Shown here piece by piece: positions 7,671-14,197 of a DNA stretch of 19,900 bases. Position numbers and translations under genes: made by a program. Numbering within the stretch: the stretch's first letter is position 1; the number at the start of each line of letters is the position of its first letter. The DNA is from Bdellovibrionales bacterium (lineage in GTDB: Bacteria > Bdellovibrionota > Bacteriovoracia > Bacteriovoracales > Bacteriovoracaceae): positions 1 to 19,900 of the forward strand of contig JAHFAA010000010.1 of the NCBI GenBank assembly GCA_023250775.1, read 5' to 3'. Under the pieces are notes generated by a model. That model was not told the origin of the DNA. It searched no databases and was given only the letters and a program-made list of their open reading frames with translations.

Positions 7671-8240
7671 TTAGAAATGGACGGAGAGATCTTCGTATTC
7701 GCGACGATCCAACTTTGTTGCCTTGGCCTTTTCACCACGCAAAATTTTCTTGATGCGTTTTTGCAGGAGAGAAAATTTAATTTTGCGTTCAGTATACCCT
7801 GCAAAGGCGAGCGGAAGAACGATGGGGGCCTTCACCACATCAACGGCCACGCCGACAGGGATGAGTGGACAGGCGACTTTGAGAACGTTGGCATGCGGTT
7901 CAATATATCCGACAATGCAAGCGGCGAAAGTGATCCCTGTGCCAGCGACAAGGGCCTCGACATGAAAACGAGTATCAAAAGCAGCAAGGGCCTGGCCCAA
8001 CTTCGCCAAGGCCGCCTCTTCATTCATGGCCTCAGTGGTGGTTAAAACTTCGCCGCTTTTTTTATTGGCGATTTGAAATTTATAGCTGCTGCATTTTCCT
8101 AAAACACCTTCAACACATTCAATCGCCACAGATTCTGTTCGATTGGTAACTTTATTTTCGCCATAAAATAATTCGCTGGCGGCCATGGCCTGCCCGATCA
8201 AGCTAGTAAGAAACATGACAAGAATCGTTAAACTTTTCAT
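7671..8240 (-). CDS. Exported protein of unknown function with a hydrophobic middle segment (189 aa)
   Basis: No family recognised. A signal peptide (residues 1-20, cleavage at AMA-A) is followed by a soluble part with C42 and C50, then a hydrophobic stretch at about 94-148 with C108 and C124 and the run PVGVAVDVVKAPIVLPLAFAGY, then a strongly basic tail (151-180, many Lys/Arg). The middle may insert into a membrane or be a buried core. AAGGAG sits 5 bases before ATG 8238-8240. It is the first gene of the pair transcribed away from the Crp/Fnr gene and probably shares the control region at 8280-8332. Confidence 0.8.
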   Translation of the reverse strand: MKSLTILVMFLTSLIGQAMAASELFYGENKVTNRTESVAIECVEGVLGKCSSYKFQIANKKSGEVLTTTEAMNEEAALAKLGQALAAFDTRFHVEALVAGTGITFAACIVGYIEPHANVLKVACPLIPVGVAVDVVKAPIVLPLAFAGYTERKIKFSLLQKRIKKILRGEKAKATKLDRREYEDLSVHF

Positions 8241-8279
8241 AAAATCTCCTTTTCAGGTTTATCTTCACAGTTTCATTTG

Positions 8280-8307
8280 TTGAGTGCTTCATATATTCTT
8301 TTAGAAC
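8280..8307 (+). promoter_or_regulatory. Candidate promoter of the Crp/Fnr-pentapeptide operon
   Basis: TTGAGT (8280-8285), a 16-base spacer and TAGAAC (8302-8307), each hexamer matching four of six consensus bases. Transcription would start near 8314, placing the FNR-like palindrome at about +1 to +18, a position suited to repression. On the other strand TATATG (8290-8295) could be the -10 of the divergent exported-protein operon. Confidence 0.4.
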
Positions 8308-8314
8308 TGATGCT

Positions 8315-8332
8315 AATTGCTCTAGATCAATT
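8315..8332. promoter_or_regulatory. FNR/CRP-type palindromic operator
   Basis: AATTGCTCTAGATCAATT is an 18-base palindrome with one mismatched pair. Its core, TTGCTCTAGATCAA (8317-8330), matches nine of the ten fixed bases of the FNR consensus TTGAT-N4-ATCAA. It ends 16 bases before the ATG of the adjacent Crp/Fnr-family gene, the obvious candidate binder. Confidence 0.65.
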
Positions 8333-8348
8333 TTTTTTGAAGAAAAAT

Positions 8349-8924
8349 ATGAAATATCCGGTGCTGTTTTCGTTAATTCAACATTTTGGCCCGATTCCCG
8401 AGACAGAATGGGAGGCGCTGGAGAATGTTTCCACCATCAAAACGGTGCCCAAAAACACCAAAACCCTGCAAATAGGCGAGATGGCGACTGATATTGGGAT
8501 GATTATCACAGGGTCTGTACGCTTTTATTACCAAGACGAAGAAGGCAAAGAATTTAATCATGCCTTTATGTTCGAAGGCAGCCTTTTTTCTGGCTACCCA
8601 TCACTCGTGACAAAAAAACCGTCACGTTTTTGCATTGAGACGATGGAGGAGACCACTTACCTATGTATTCCATGGCATGAATTTGAAAAATTCTACGATC
8701 GCCATCCTTCCTGGGACCGCCTGGGACGGAAGGTGCTGGAATGGAATTACTTGAACAAGATGGAGCGAGAAGCGCTTCTCCTTGTCGGCAATGCCTACTC
8801 TAAATACCAACGCGCGCTGGAGCTTTACCCGCAGTTAAAAGAAAGAATCCCGCAATATCATCTGGCGTCTTTCATTGGAATTACTCCGTCGGCGCTGAAT
8901 CGAATTTTGAAAAAAAAGACATGA
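8349..8924 (+). CDS. Crp/Fnr-family transcriptional regulator (191 aa)
   Basis: Residues about 15-110 form the double-stranded beta-helix sensor fold (for example TKTLQIGEMATDIGMIITGSVRFYY, shortened here as a region at 37-61). The C-terminus carries a short helix-turn-helix, YHLASFIGITPSALNRILKK, in the pattern of the Bacteroidetes-type branch of the family. The usual cAMP-contact pattern (G-E...R-S/T-A) is replaced by FEGSLFSGYPSLVTKKPS, and no N-terminal Cys cluster for an Fe-S centre is present, so the signal is not cAMP or FNR-type oxygen sensing by any motif I can see. ATG 8349 is chosen over the longer TTG frame from 8277 because the latter lacks a ribosome site and would place the operator inside the gene; GAAG precedes 8349 after a run of eight T. 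The gene overlaps the pentapeptide gene by ATGA. Confidence 0.85.
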   Translation: MKYPVLFSLIQHFGPIPETEWEALENVSTIKTVPKNTKTLQIGEMATDIGMIITGSVRFYYQDEEGKEFNHAFMFEGSLFSGYPSLVTKKPSRFCIETMEETTYLCIPWHEFEKFYDRHPSWDRLGRKVLEWNYLNKMEREALLLVGNAYSKYQRALELYPQLKERIPQYHLASFIGITPSALNRILKKKT

Positions 8925-9490
8925 TCTATTTTGAAAACGAAAAATATTACTCCAAAAATATTTCACACCTGACCTGGGACGAGGAAGAATTTTGCAATTG
9001 TGAATTTCACAATTTAGATTTGCAGAATTTAAACTTTAAAAACTGCAAATTTTTCGAATGTCAGTTTCATCAGTGCAATCTTTCCAATCTTAAAGTCCAT
9101 TACTCCACCTTTCGTGACATTCTTTTTTCCCAAACCAAGGCGGTGGGAATCAATTGGACCTCGGCCAAATCAATCTCGGATCTCAAGTTTGAAGAGTCTA
9201 TTCTCGATTACAGCGTTTTCTTAGGCCTGGATTTGAAGGGTGGAGTTTTCAGCAAGTCGTCGTTGAAGAAAGTTGATTTTTCGGGATGCAATTTAAAAGG
9301 CTCGGATTACAAGGGAAGTGATTTGCAGGAGACATCCTTCAATAACAGCAATCTTGAGATGTCCGATTTTCGAGATGCGAAAAATTACCTGATTGATCTT
9401 TCTTGCACCAAATTGGCGAAGGCCAAATTCAGCTTTCCCGATGCTCTCGGGCTTTTGAAAGTTTTAAATATTCATGTTGAAGGATTTTAA
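8921..9490 (+). CDS. Pentapeptide-repeat protein, Qnr-like fold (189 aa)
   Basis: Tandem five-residue repeats with Leu/Phe at the central position run from about residue 23 to 155 (for example FCNCEFHNLDLQNLNFKNCK, then VDFSGCNLKGSDYKGSDLQE), predicting a right-handed quadrilateral beta-helix. The C-terminal SDFRDAKNYLIDLSCTKLAK followed by FSFPDALGLLKVLNIHVEG matches the capping end of a widespread chromosomal family and resembles the end of Qnr (LL-x-x-LGI-x-V-x-G). Qnr proteins mimic DNA and protect gyrase from quinolones; whether this one does is unknown. Its ATG overlaps the stop of the Crp/Fnr gene (ATGA, 8921-8924), so translation is coupled and both are controlled together. The next gene is convergent, 6 bases away, with no terminator hairpin seen. 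Confidence 0.88.
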   Translation: MIYFENEKYYSKNISHLTWDEEEFCNCEFHNLDLQNLNFKNCKFFECQFHQCNLSNLKVHYSTFRDILFSQTKAVGINWTSAKSISDLKFEESILDYSVFLGLDLKGGVFSKSSLKKVDFSGCNLKGSDYKGSDLQETSFNNSNLEMSDFRDAKNYLIDLSCTKLAKAKFSFPDALGLLKVLNIHVEGF

Positions 9491-9496
9491 CTTCGC

Positions 9497-10357
9497 CTAA
9501 AACGCTGTCCAATAGAGCGCTGTTCCCAGGACGTAGTTTTTTTCCCAGTTCTCTTTTAACGTTTGGCCGTCATTCGAGGCCATAAGTTCTGTCTCTGCGT
9601 AGCCTTCAATGAGAAGCTGATTATTGAGCAAATACATAAGGCCAGGATGCACGGTCAGATGATCGGTCTTTTTGGGAACAGAAGAGAAGGTTCGATAGCT
9701 AAAATAACTTCCACTTCGTTCTTTGTGTTCATATTTAAAAGTCGTCGAAAGAAATAATGAACGGGTTAATACATAAGTGGGAGTGAGATAAAGTCTGGTC
9801 TCGCTTTTTAAGGTGGAGGCCTTGTCATTATTGAGAGTGTTAAAATGGTGCCGGGCCTTAAATTCCGTCACAAACGAATCAGTCCAATGCTTATTAAAGA
9901 CTAGCTGCGGGATGAAAGCGCCATCAAAACCGTAAAGCTTTCGAGTGTCCTGATCAATGAGCTCATAATATTTAAGTTCCGCCTCAAGCCTTACGCCATG
10001 ATCAGATTCATTGAGAAGATTTTTGCGACGATACATAATCTCTGCCAAATCCCCTCTGAGTTGGTTGTCCGCCCCGGGATCGGTCTGGGTAATATAAAGG
10101 CCAGAAGAAAAAAGTCGCACTTCATCGTCGGGTGTAAGCGCGTATAAGGCCGAGGCATCGAGCTCATTATAAGTGCCATTCATCTCGGAAGTTGAGTTAT
10201 CTTTGGTTTGCTCACTCGCCAGAACAAATTCCAAGGTCAGATTTTTTTCTTTTGCAGGCGAACTTAAAGTTGTGGTTGAAGTCGATTCCGCCAAGGCGAC
10301 ATTGGCCAAAACAAAGCAGCCCATCAAAGTCCTGAAGATTATTTTAATTTTCTTCAT
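9497..10357 (-). CDS. Predicted outer-membrane beta-barrel protein (286 aa)
   Basis: A signal peptide (residues 1-23, A-L-A before E24) is followed by a Ser/Thr-rich lead and then repeated amphipathic strands of about 10 residues from residue 38 to the end (for example NLTLEFVLASEQ, EVRLFSSGLYIT, GVRLEAELKYYEL, SLFLSTTFKYEHK, LLIEGYAETELM). The chain ends in ALYWTAF, a C-terminal Phe as in Bam-inserted barrels. Strand count suggests 10-12 strands. I cannot assign a transport substrate; it could be a structural or porin-like protein. ATG 10355-10357 has only a modest ribosome site (AAGAG, 7 bases upstream), and a strong terminator hairpin lies just upstream, so expression may be low or attenuated. 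Confidence 0.75.
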   Translation of the reverse strand: MKKIKIIFRTLMGCFVLANVALAESTSTTTLSSPAKEKNLTLEFVLASEQTKDNSTSEMNGTYNELDASALYALTPDDEVRLFSSGLYITQTDPGADNQLRGDLAEIMYRRKNLLNESDHGVRLEAELKYYELIDQDTRKLYGFDGAFIPQLVFNKHWTDSFVTEFKARHHFNTLNNDKASTLKSETRLYLTPTYVLTRSLFLSTTFKYEHKERSGSYFSYRTFSSVPKKTDHLTVHPGLMYLLNNQLLIEGYAETELMASNDGQTLKENWEKNYVLGTALYWTAF

Positions 10358-10370
10358 TGGTCAGCTCTTT

Positions 10371-10403
10371 AAAAGTAGCTCCACCAGCAGAGCTGGCGGA
10401 GCT
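10371..10403 (-). terminator. Rho-independent terminator of the OmpA-family gene
   Basis: Read on the minus strand, the arms at 10403-10392 and 10388-10377 pair over 12 positions around the loop TCT. One pair is G-U; the same position would be an A-C mismatch on the plus strand, which orients the signal to the minus strand. AC and then UUUU (10374-10371) follow. It starts 7 bases after the stop of the OmpA-family gene. The T-run ends 13 bases before the start codon of the next barrel gene, so it also sits in that gene's leader. Confidence 0.8.
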
Positions 10404-10410
10404 TTTGGAA

Positions 10411-11256
10411 TTATTGTTCGATGAGTTCTACACGGCGGTTTTTCGCCTTGCCTTCGTCGGTCTGGTTCGAGGCCACAGGAGCAAGAGGCCCAACGCCATG
10501 GCCGGTGAGCCGGTCCGGTGCGACTTTGAATTCAGTGGTCATCATTTTAACCACCGATTCGGCACGCGCCTGCGAAAGTTTCATATTCGAGTCGAGGGTG
10601 CCAACCGAATCGGTATGGCCGACCACGCGAAGCTTCAGGTTCGGATTGGCAGTGAGGAGCTTCACGATCTCTTGAACGGCGGCACGTGACTCGGGTTTTA
10701 CCACGGCGAGTCCGGTGTCGAAGTAGATTCCATAAACAGAAGCATGGCCCGTGTTGCGTAGCTCGTTTGCCAGCGCATCGGCATTGGCGACAATCTCTTG
10801 TTTCATGGCCTGGCGTTCAACGATAGTAATGTTATAGGCCCCGCCGTACCTGTTGACCTTGGCCCAGGTTTCAGTGCCGCTCCGTTCGAGCTTGATCGTT
10901 GTTTCGTTATGGTTACTGTCTTCGAAAAGAGTGACACCGCCGATTTGCTTGATGGCGTTTTGATAATTACGGATGAACTGAAGTCCGCTTGGCATCGGGC
11001 CCGTACCTGTGAAGTTGTAAGTTATATCAGTCACACGGCCCTCGATCGACTCTTGGGTAACCTTACGTCCATCACCAACAGCAAACTTGCGCGCGTCGAA
11101 CGGCGCGATCAAGCAGCGGCCAATCCGAAACTCCGGCATTCGCGTGAACAACGGGTGGTCGCTGCAGCCCTTGGCATCGGGTTGCGGCACAGGCGGGTTG
11201 GCGAAAGTGAGCGCAGAAGAAAGCACAAACAGAACCAGCATGACTCGAGTGATCAT
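10411..11256 (-). CDS. OmpA-family peptidoglycan-binding protein (281 aa)
   Basis: The C-terminal OmpA-like domain (residues about 175-281) has all the usual marks: VYGIYFDTGLAVVKPES, VVGHTDSVG (with T215-D216), LSQARAESVV (with R231) and KNRRVELIEQ at the end. In known proteins these Asp and Arg residues bind meso-diaminopimelate of peptidoglycan. The N-terminal 150 residues form a separate domain with a possible C-C disulphide early on (GCSDHP and GRCLIAP) and the strand FIRNYQNAIKQIGG. The domain resembles one seen ahead of OmpA domains in other proteins, but I cannot name it with certainty. ATG 11254-11256 is chosen because GGAGG lies 5 bases before it and a signal peptide follows; a 14-residue upstream extension is rejected. 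The gene is distinctly richer in G+C than its neighbours: hand counts give 37/60 at 10441-10500 and 35/60 at 10561-10620, against 28/60 at 9541-9600. Confidence 0.88.
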   Translation of the reverse strand: MITRVMLVLFVLSSALTFANPPVPQPDAKGCSDHPLFTRMPEFRIGRCLIAPFDARKFAVGDGRKVTQESIEGRVTDITYNFTGTGPMPSGLQFIRNYQNAIKQIGGVTLFEDSNHNETTIKLERSGTETWAKVNRYGGAYNITIVERQAMKQEIVANADALANELRNTGHASVYGIYFDTGLAVVKPESRAAVQEIVKLLTANPNLKLRVVGHTDSVGTLDSNMKLSQARAESVVKMMTTEFKVAPDRLTGHGVGPLAPVASNQTDEGKAKNRRVELIEQ

Positions 11257-11320
11257 GGTATCCTCCAGAATTTTTGTTAATAGGATAACGCTAGCCATGA
11301 CCAGTGTGCAAGAAGACTGT

Positions 11321-12175
11321 TTACTGGCCCTTCCCGATCAAAATAACTTTCTCCCCGCCTCGTCGTGGAAGCAGAATTTCACTCTCGGCGCAGTAGGAAC
11401 TGTCTTTGGAACGTAGGCAATAGGCCCCGGGAATATGAGTGAAAGAAACGTGAAATTCGCCTTTGCCATTTGTCATACATTCGACCATGACTTGATCATC
11501 GAAGACCACCTGAATTTTTCGATAGGTCAAAGGTTCTTGCGTGCCCTCAGTTTCTTTGATCAGGGTGCCGTCGATGAACAGATTTTCCATCTTGTTTTCG
11601 AGGATAGGGAAAACATTTAAAAAATACGACCGTTGTTCTCGCCGTAAAAGGGTCTTGAAGCAATGGCCTGGCGGGGCGCAAAGTTCGATCGCCTTTTTGA
11701 ATTCCTCGAAATTGTCCAAATCAAAAGAAATAAAAGCGAGAATATTTCGTCGCTCATTTCTTAAGAGGTAAAAGCGCTGAAACCACAGGTCTAAATATTC
11801 GACCGCCTTAATATCCTTCCAGTCGGCATTGCGTCTGATGGCCAAAAAGGGCACAAGAGAACTAATGCCGCTGACACTCTCACTTGAGACCGTACAACCC
11901 AGCATATATCGCATAAGAGGAAGCAAAACAGCACTGCTGACGGCGGTGGGAAAATAAAACATGAGATGAGGGATGGTCAGGAGAATAGAAATCACATCCT
12001 TTTCCTTGGTGGCCTCGAGTACATCAACTCCAAGAGGAGGCCTATATTGCATCAACGCATAGACTGGAATCACAAATTTAAAAAAAATATAGATCATGAT
12101 CATAATGAAAATTGAATTGATGATCGAGCTGAGATAACTATTTTTGAAAACGTAGGTTTTTTTGTGCGCGTCCAT
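11321..12175 (-). CDS. Two-TM membrane protein of unknown function with a C-terminal Ig-like region (284 aa)
   Basis: No family recognised. A basic N-terminus (MDAHKKTYVFKNSY) leads to hydrophobic segments near residues 18-41 and 61-90, joined by a loop with PPLGVDVLEATKEKD. The rest is soluble: first a region around 100-185 with FQRFYLLRNERRNILAFISF, which resembles a PH-like beta strand pattern, then a C-terminal segment (about 195-284) with KIQVVFDDQVMVECMTNG, GEFHVSFTHIPGAYCL and EVILIGKGQ-like strands, reminiscent of a small beta-sandwich of the carboxypeptidase-regulatory type. The start codon is 4 bases after the stop of the CarS-like gene and has no clear ribosome site, so translation is probably coupled to that gene. 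Orientation and role are not evident. Confidence 0.75.
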   Translation of the reverse strand: MDAHKKTYVFKNSYLSSIINSIFIMIMIYIFFKFVIPVYALMQYRPPLGVDVLEATKEKDVISILLTIPHLMFYFPTAVSSAVLLPLMRYMLGCTVSSESVSGISSLVPFLAIRRNADWKDIKAVEYLDLWFQRFYLLRNERRNILAFISFDLDNFEEFKKAIELCAPPGHCFKTLLRREQRSYFLNVFPILENKMENLFIDGTLIKETEGTQEPLTYRKIQVVFDDQVMVECMTNGKGEFHVSFTHIPGAYCLRSKDSSYCAESEILLPRRGGEKVILIGKGQ

Positions 12176-12179
12176 AAAT

Positions 12180-12725
12180 CTAAAACCGATTCTTTCGAAT
12201 GCCCAACAAAAAAAGCAGATTGTTCATCCCGATTTTAATCAGGATCGCGAGCGCGATCGCGAAGACGACAAAGCTGCAAGTCACGTGGAAGAACAGCCAG
12301 TACAGCAAAATGACCAGCGGAGCGGCGTCGAAGCTGTCGAGAAAGATAAATAACACTTTGTGCTTCTCGGGCTGCTTGCCTGGGGGAATGCCAAGCTTTC
12401 TTTTGAAATAGGAATTGGGCAGCTCGGAGACGGCGAAGGCCAGGCCGAGGATGATGCCAAAGAGCATGGGGTTAGTGCTTGAATAACGATAAAGAAGGGC
12501 GCCACCGAAAAGCGGTTCAAGCAAACTCATGAGCGAAATAAAAATGCCCACGAAGAGCGGCAGCAGCACGAAACCTCGGTAGGTCTTGTTCTTGCCAAAG
12601 AGCTTTTCATTGATGGGCGTGCCAAGAATGGGCAAGATCGGCAACTTTGCAAAACTGAGAAAGAGCGCCCCCGCCGGGATCATGGGAAGAATTAGATAAA
12701 TAAGAGTTATGAAATAGGCATACAT
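12180..12725 (-). CDS. CarS-like (CDP-archaeol synthase/DUF46 family) integral membrane protein (181 aa)
   Basis: Five or so hydrophobic segments surround two motifs of the family: LGTPINEKLFGKNKTYRGF (residues 34-52) and SELPNSYFKRKLGIPPGK (100-117), followed by LDSFDAAPLVILLYW (129-143). Archaeal CarS transfers CMP from CTP to the phosphate of unsaturated archaetidic acid and is related to bacterial CdsA. Bacterial members are common and their lipid substrate is mostly unknown, so a CTP:phospholipid cytidylyltransferase-like activity is plausible but unproven, and production of archaeal lipids is not implied. Length matches the family. ATG 12723-12725 lacks a strong ribosome site. It is the first gene of a two-gene unit with the 11321-12175 protein, divergent from the cytochrome gene across 118 bases. 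Confidence 0.75.
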   Translation of the reverse strand: MYAYFITLIYLILPMIPAGALFLSFAKLPILPILGTPINEKLFGKNKTYRGFVLLPLFVGIFISLMSLLEPLFGGALLYRYSSTNPMLFGIILGLAFAVSELPNSYFKRKLGIPPGKQPEKHKVLFIFLDSFDAAPLVILLYWLFFHVTCSFVVFAIALAILIKIGMNNLLFLLGIRKNRF

Positions 12726-12843
12726 GGGAATAGCTTAGCCGGGCCGGGGGACTTTTTCCTGTAATTTTTTCACGATTCCAGAGATATCCGCCTCTTGGAT
12801 GTACAATCAGCAATAAATATGCCCATTTTGAGAGGGGATTCCC

Positions 12844-13812
12844 ATGCAAGCGCGAATATCTTTTCTGCTCATGGCCTTAGGCCTTTTTTCCGTCGCGAAT
12901 CAGGGATTTGCCGCCGGGGCCTTCCAGCATTTTCCTTACCTCTCAAACGAGTGTACCCAATGTCATAAGGCCGATGCCACCGGCGGAGTTATCTCGGACC
13001 AGTTCACCGCCGAGCAACCTGCTCTCTGCTACGCTTGCCATGACTCTATGGGCGGCCATAAATATCAGCACGAAGGGTTTGAGTCCTCGAAGTGTACTGA
13101 TTGCCATAATCCGCATGAAAGCGACCAGCTCCACCTCTTGAATGCGCCCGTCAAACAACTTTGCAATAGCTGCCACGACAAGGTGGGTGAAGACGTCAAA
13201 TTCCCTCATAAACCCGTCGATTCCGCCAGGGCCTGTGTCACCTGTCACGGCCCTCATGGTTCTGAGTTTCCCAAGCTGTTGCCCAACGAAATTAATCCCA
13301 CCTGCCTTAAGTGCCATGCAAGCGTGAAGGCAAAAATGGAGGCCGCAGTCACGGGAGGCACCATCCATCCCGCCATCGCTCAAGGCTGCCAAGGATGCCA
13401 TTCTCCCCATGGTTCCAATAATCCAAAAACTCTCAAGCGAAGCTTTCCCGAAACAAGATACACCCGTTTTGAAGTGGGCCAATATCAAACCTGCTTCGAG
13501 TGTCATAAGGGCGATAATTTTTTGAACAAGCAGGCGGCCAAAACCGAGTCGCGCTTTAAAGATCAGAAAAGCGGAAAAAATTTACATTTCATTCATGTCG
13601 TGCGCGGAATGGAAAATGGCGTCGATATGTCAAAGTCCGGTCGCACTTGCAGCTTCTGCCATGAACCTCACGCCACCACTCAGCAGCACCTGATCAGGAA
13701 CGCCTTCCCCTACGGTAACGCCGGTTTTAATATTCGCATTGAGTATCAGAAAAATGCCGATGGCGGAACCTGTACGCATTCATGTCATGAGGCGAGAAGC
13801 TACAAATTTTAA
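12844..13812 (+). CDS. Periplasmic multihaem cytochrome c with doubled CXXCH motifs (322 aa)
   Basis: After a signal peptide (residues 1-23, FAA) there are nine CXXCH motifs, beginning at C37, C62, C84, C107, C131, C154, C182, C217 and C269, plus a CX3CH (CTHSCH) at C310-H315, giving nine to ten covalent haems. Several are followed by PHGS, PHES or PHAT, the usual pattern of the doubled-CXXCH family, and most additional His residues could be distal ligands. Such proteins act as periplasmic electron carriers or as parts of larger respiratory or outer-membrane conduits. No membrane quinol oxidase, reductase or porin partner gene is next to it in this window, so its redox partners are unknown. 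GAGAGGGG lies 7 bases before ATG 12844. It stands as a single gene, followed by a long non-coding gap. Confidence 0.93.
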   Translation: MQARISFLLMALGLFSVANQGFAAGAFQHFPYLSNECTQCHKADATGGVISDQFTAEQPALCYACHDSMGGHKYQHEGFESSKCTDCHNPHESDQLHLLNAPVKQLCNSCHDKVGEDVKFPHKPVDSARACVTCHGPHGSEFPKLLPNEINPTCLKCHASVKAKMEAAVTGGTIHPAIAQGCQGCHSPHGSNNPKTLKRSFPETRYTRFEVGQYQTCFECHKGDNFLNKQAAKTESRFKDQKSGKNLHFIHVVRGMENGVDMSKSGRTCSFCHEPHATTQQHLIRNAFPYGNAGFNIRIEYQKNADGGTCTHSCHEARSYKF

Positions 13813-14197
13813 TCGTAACGACCCAGAAAACTCTAACTCCGCAAAATTGATGACAGTTTTGAAAAATGGTTAAGAAAAATTTAACATCAGGTCTAAAATC
13901 GCCTCAAGTTCTTGGCAGAAAATCTGAATTTTCGAGTCAATAAGTCTCAATTATCACAACGCCCCAAGAATATTGAATGTTTGCCAAACAGATTTGTGAA
14001 AATTCCATATGATATTCCGCGTATTAACAAAGTGCTAAAAACTTGTTTTTTCAGCATTCAAAAATATTCTAATTTGACCGATATATATCAGCATAAAATA
14101 CTCCGAATATCAGGATCGCTCTCTTCCATGATCAGTCTGAGGCACAAACTCTCAGATTGAGGTGGAACGTTGGAAGTAGTCATGAGGGGAGAATCTT
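13813..14197. other. Long non-coding gap (385 bases) ahead of the PKD/RCC1 gene
   Basis: AT-rich compared with both flanks. A possible promoter on the plus strand is TTGAAA (13859-13864), a 17-base spacer and TAACAT (13882-13887), which would give a leader of about 300 bases. The gap also has a perfect 10-base palindrome GATATATATC (14080-14089) and a small hairpin TCTGAG/CTCAGA around 14137-14157. An 82-codon frame at 13912-14160 begins with TTG, has no ribosome site and has no recognisable protein features. I see no strong terminator for the cytochrome gene and no tRNA. Confidence 0.4.

Noticed and set aside
8331..8338. Run of eight T before the Crp/Fnr start codon as a phase-variation tract
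   Set aside because: It lies outside the coding frame and outside the promoter spacer, and is short; no evidence of switching.
8277..8348. 24-residue N-terminal extension of the Crp/Fnr regulator
   Set aside because: TTG start with no ribosome site; the stretch includes the promoter and the palindromic operator, and the family fold begins after 8349.
12180..12725. Evidence for archaeal-type membrane lipids
   Set aside because: A CarS-like protein alone does not show this; many bacteria have family members with unknown substrates and no other ether-lipid gene is in the window.
12943..13506. 187-codon open frame antisense to the cytochrome gene
   Set aside because: Shadow of the CXXCH-rich coding strand; no start signal and no protein features.
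13912..14160. 82-codon open frame in the gap before the PKD/RCC1 gene
   Set aside because: TTG start without ribosome site, no signal or domain features, AT-rich composition like the rest of the gap.
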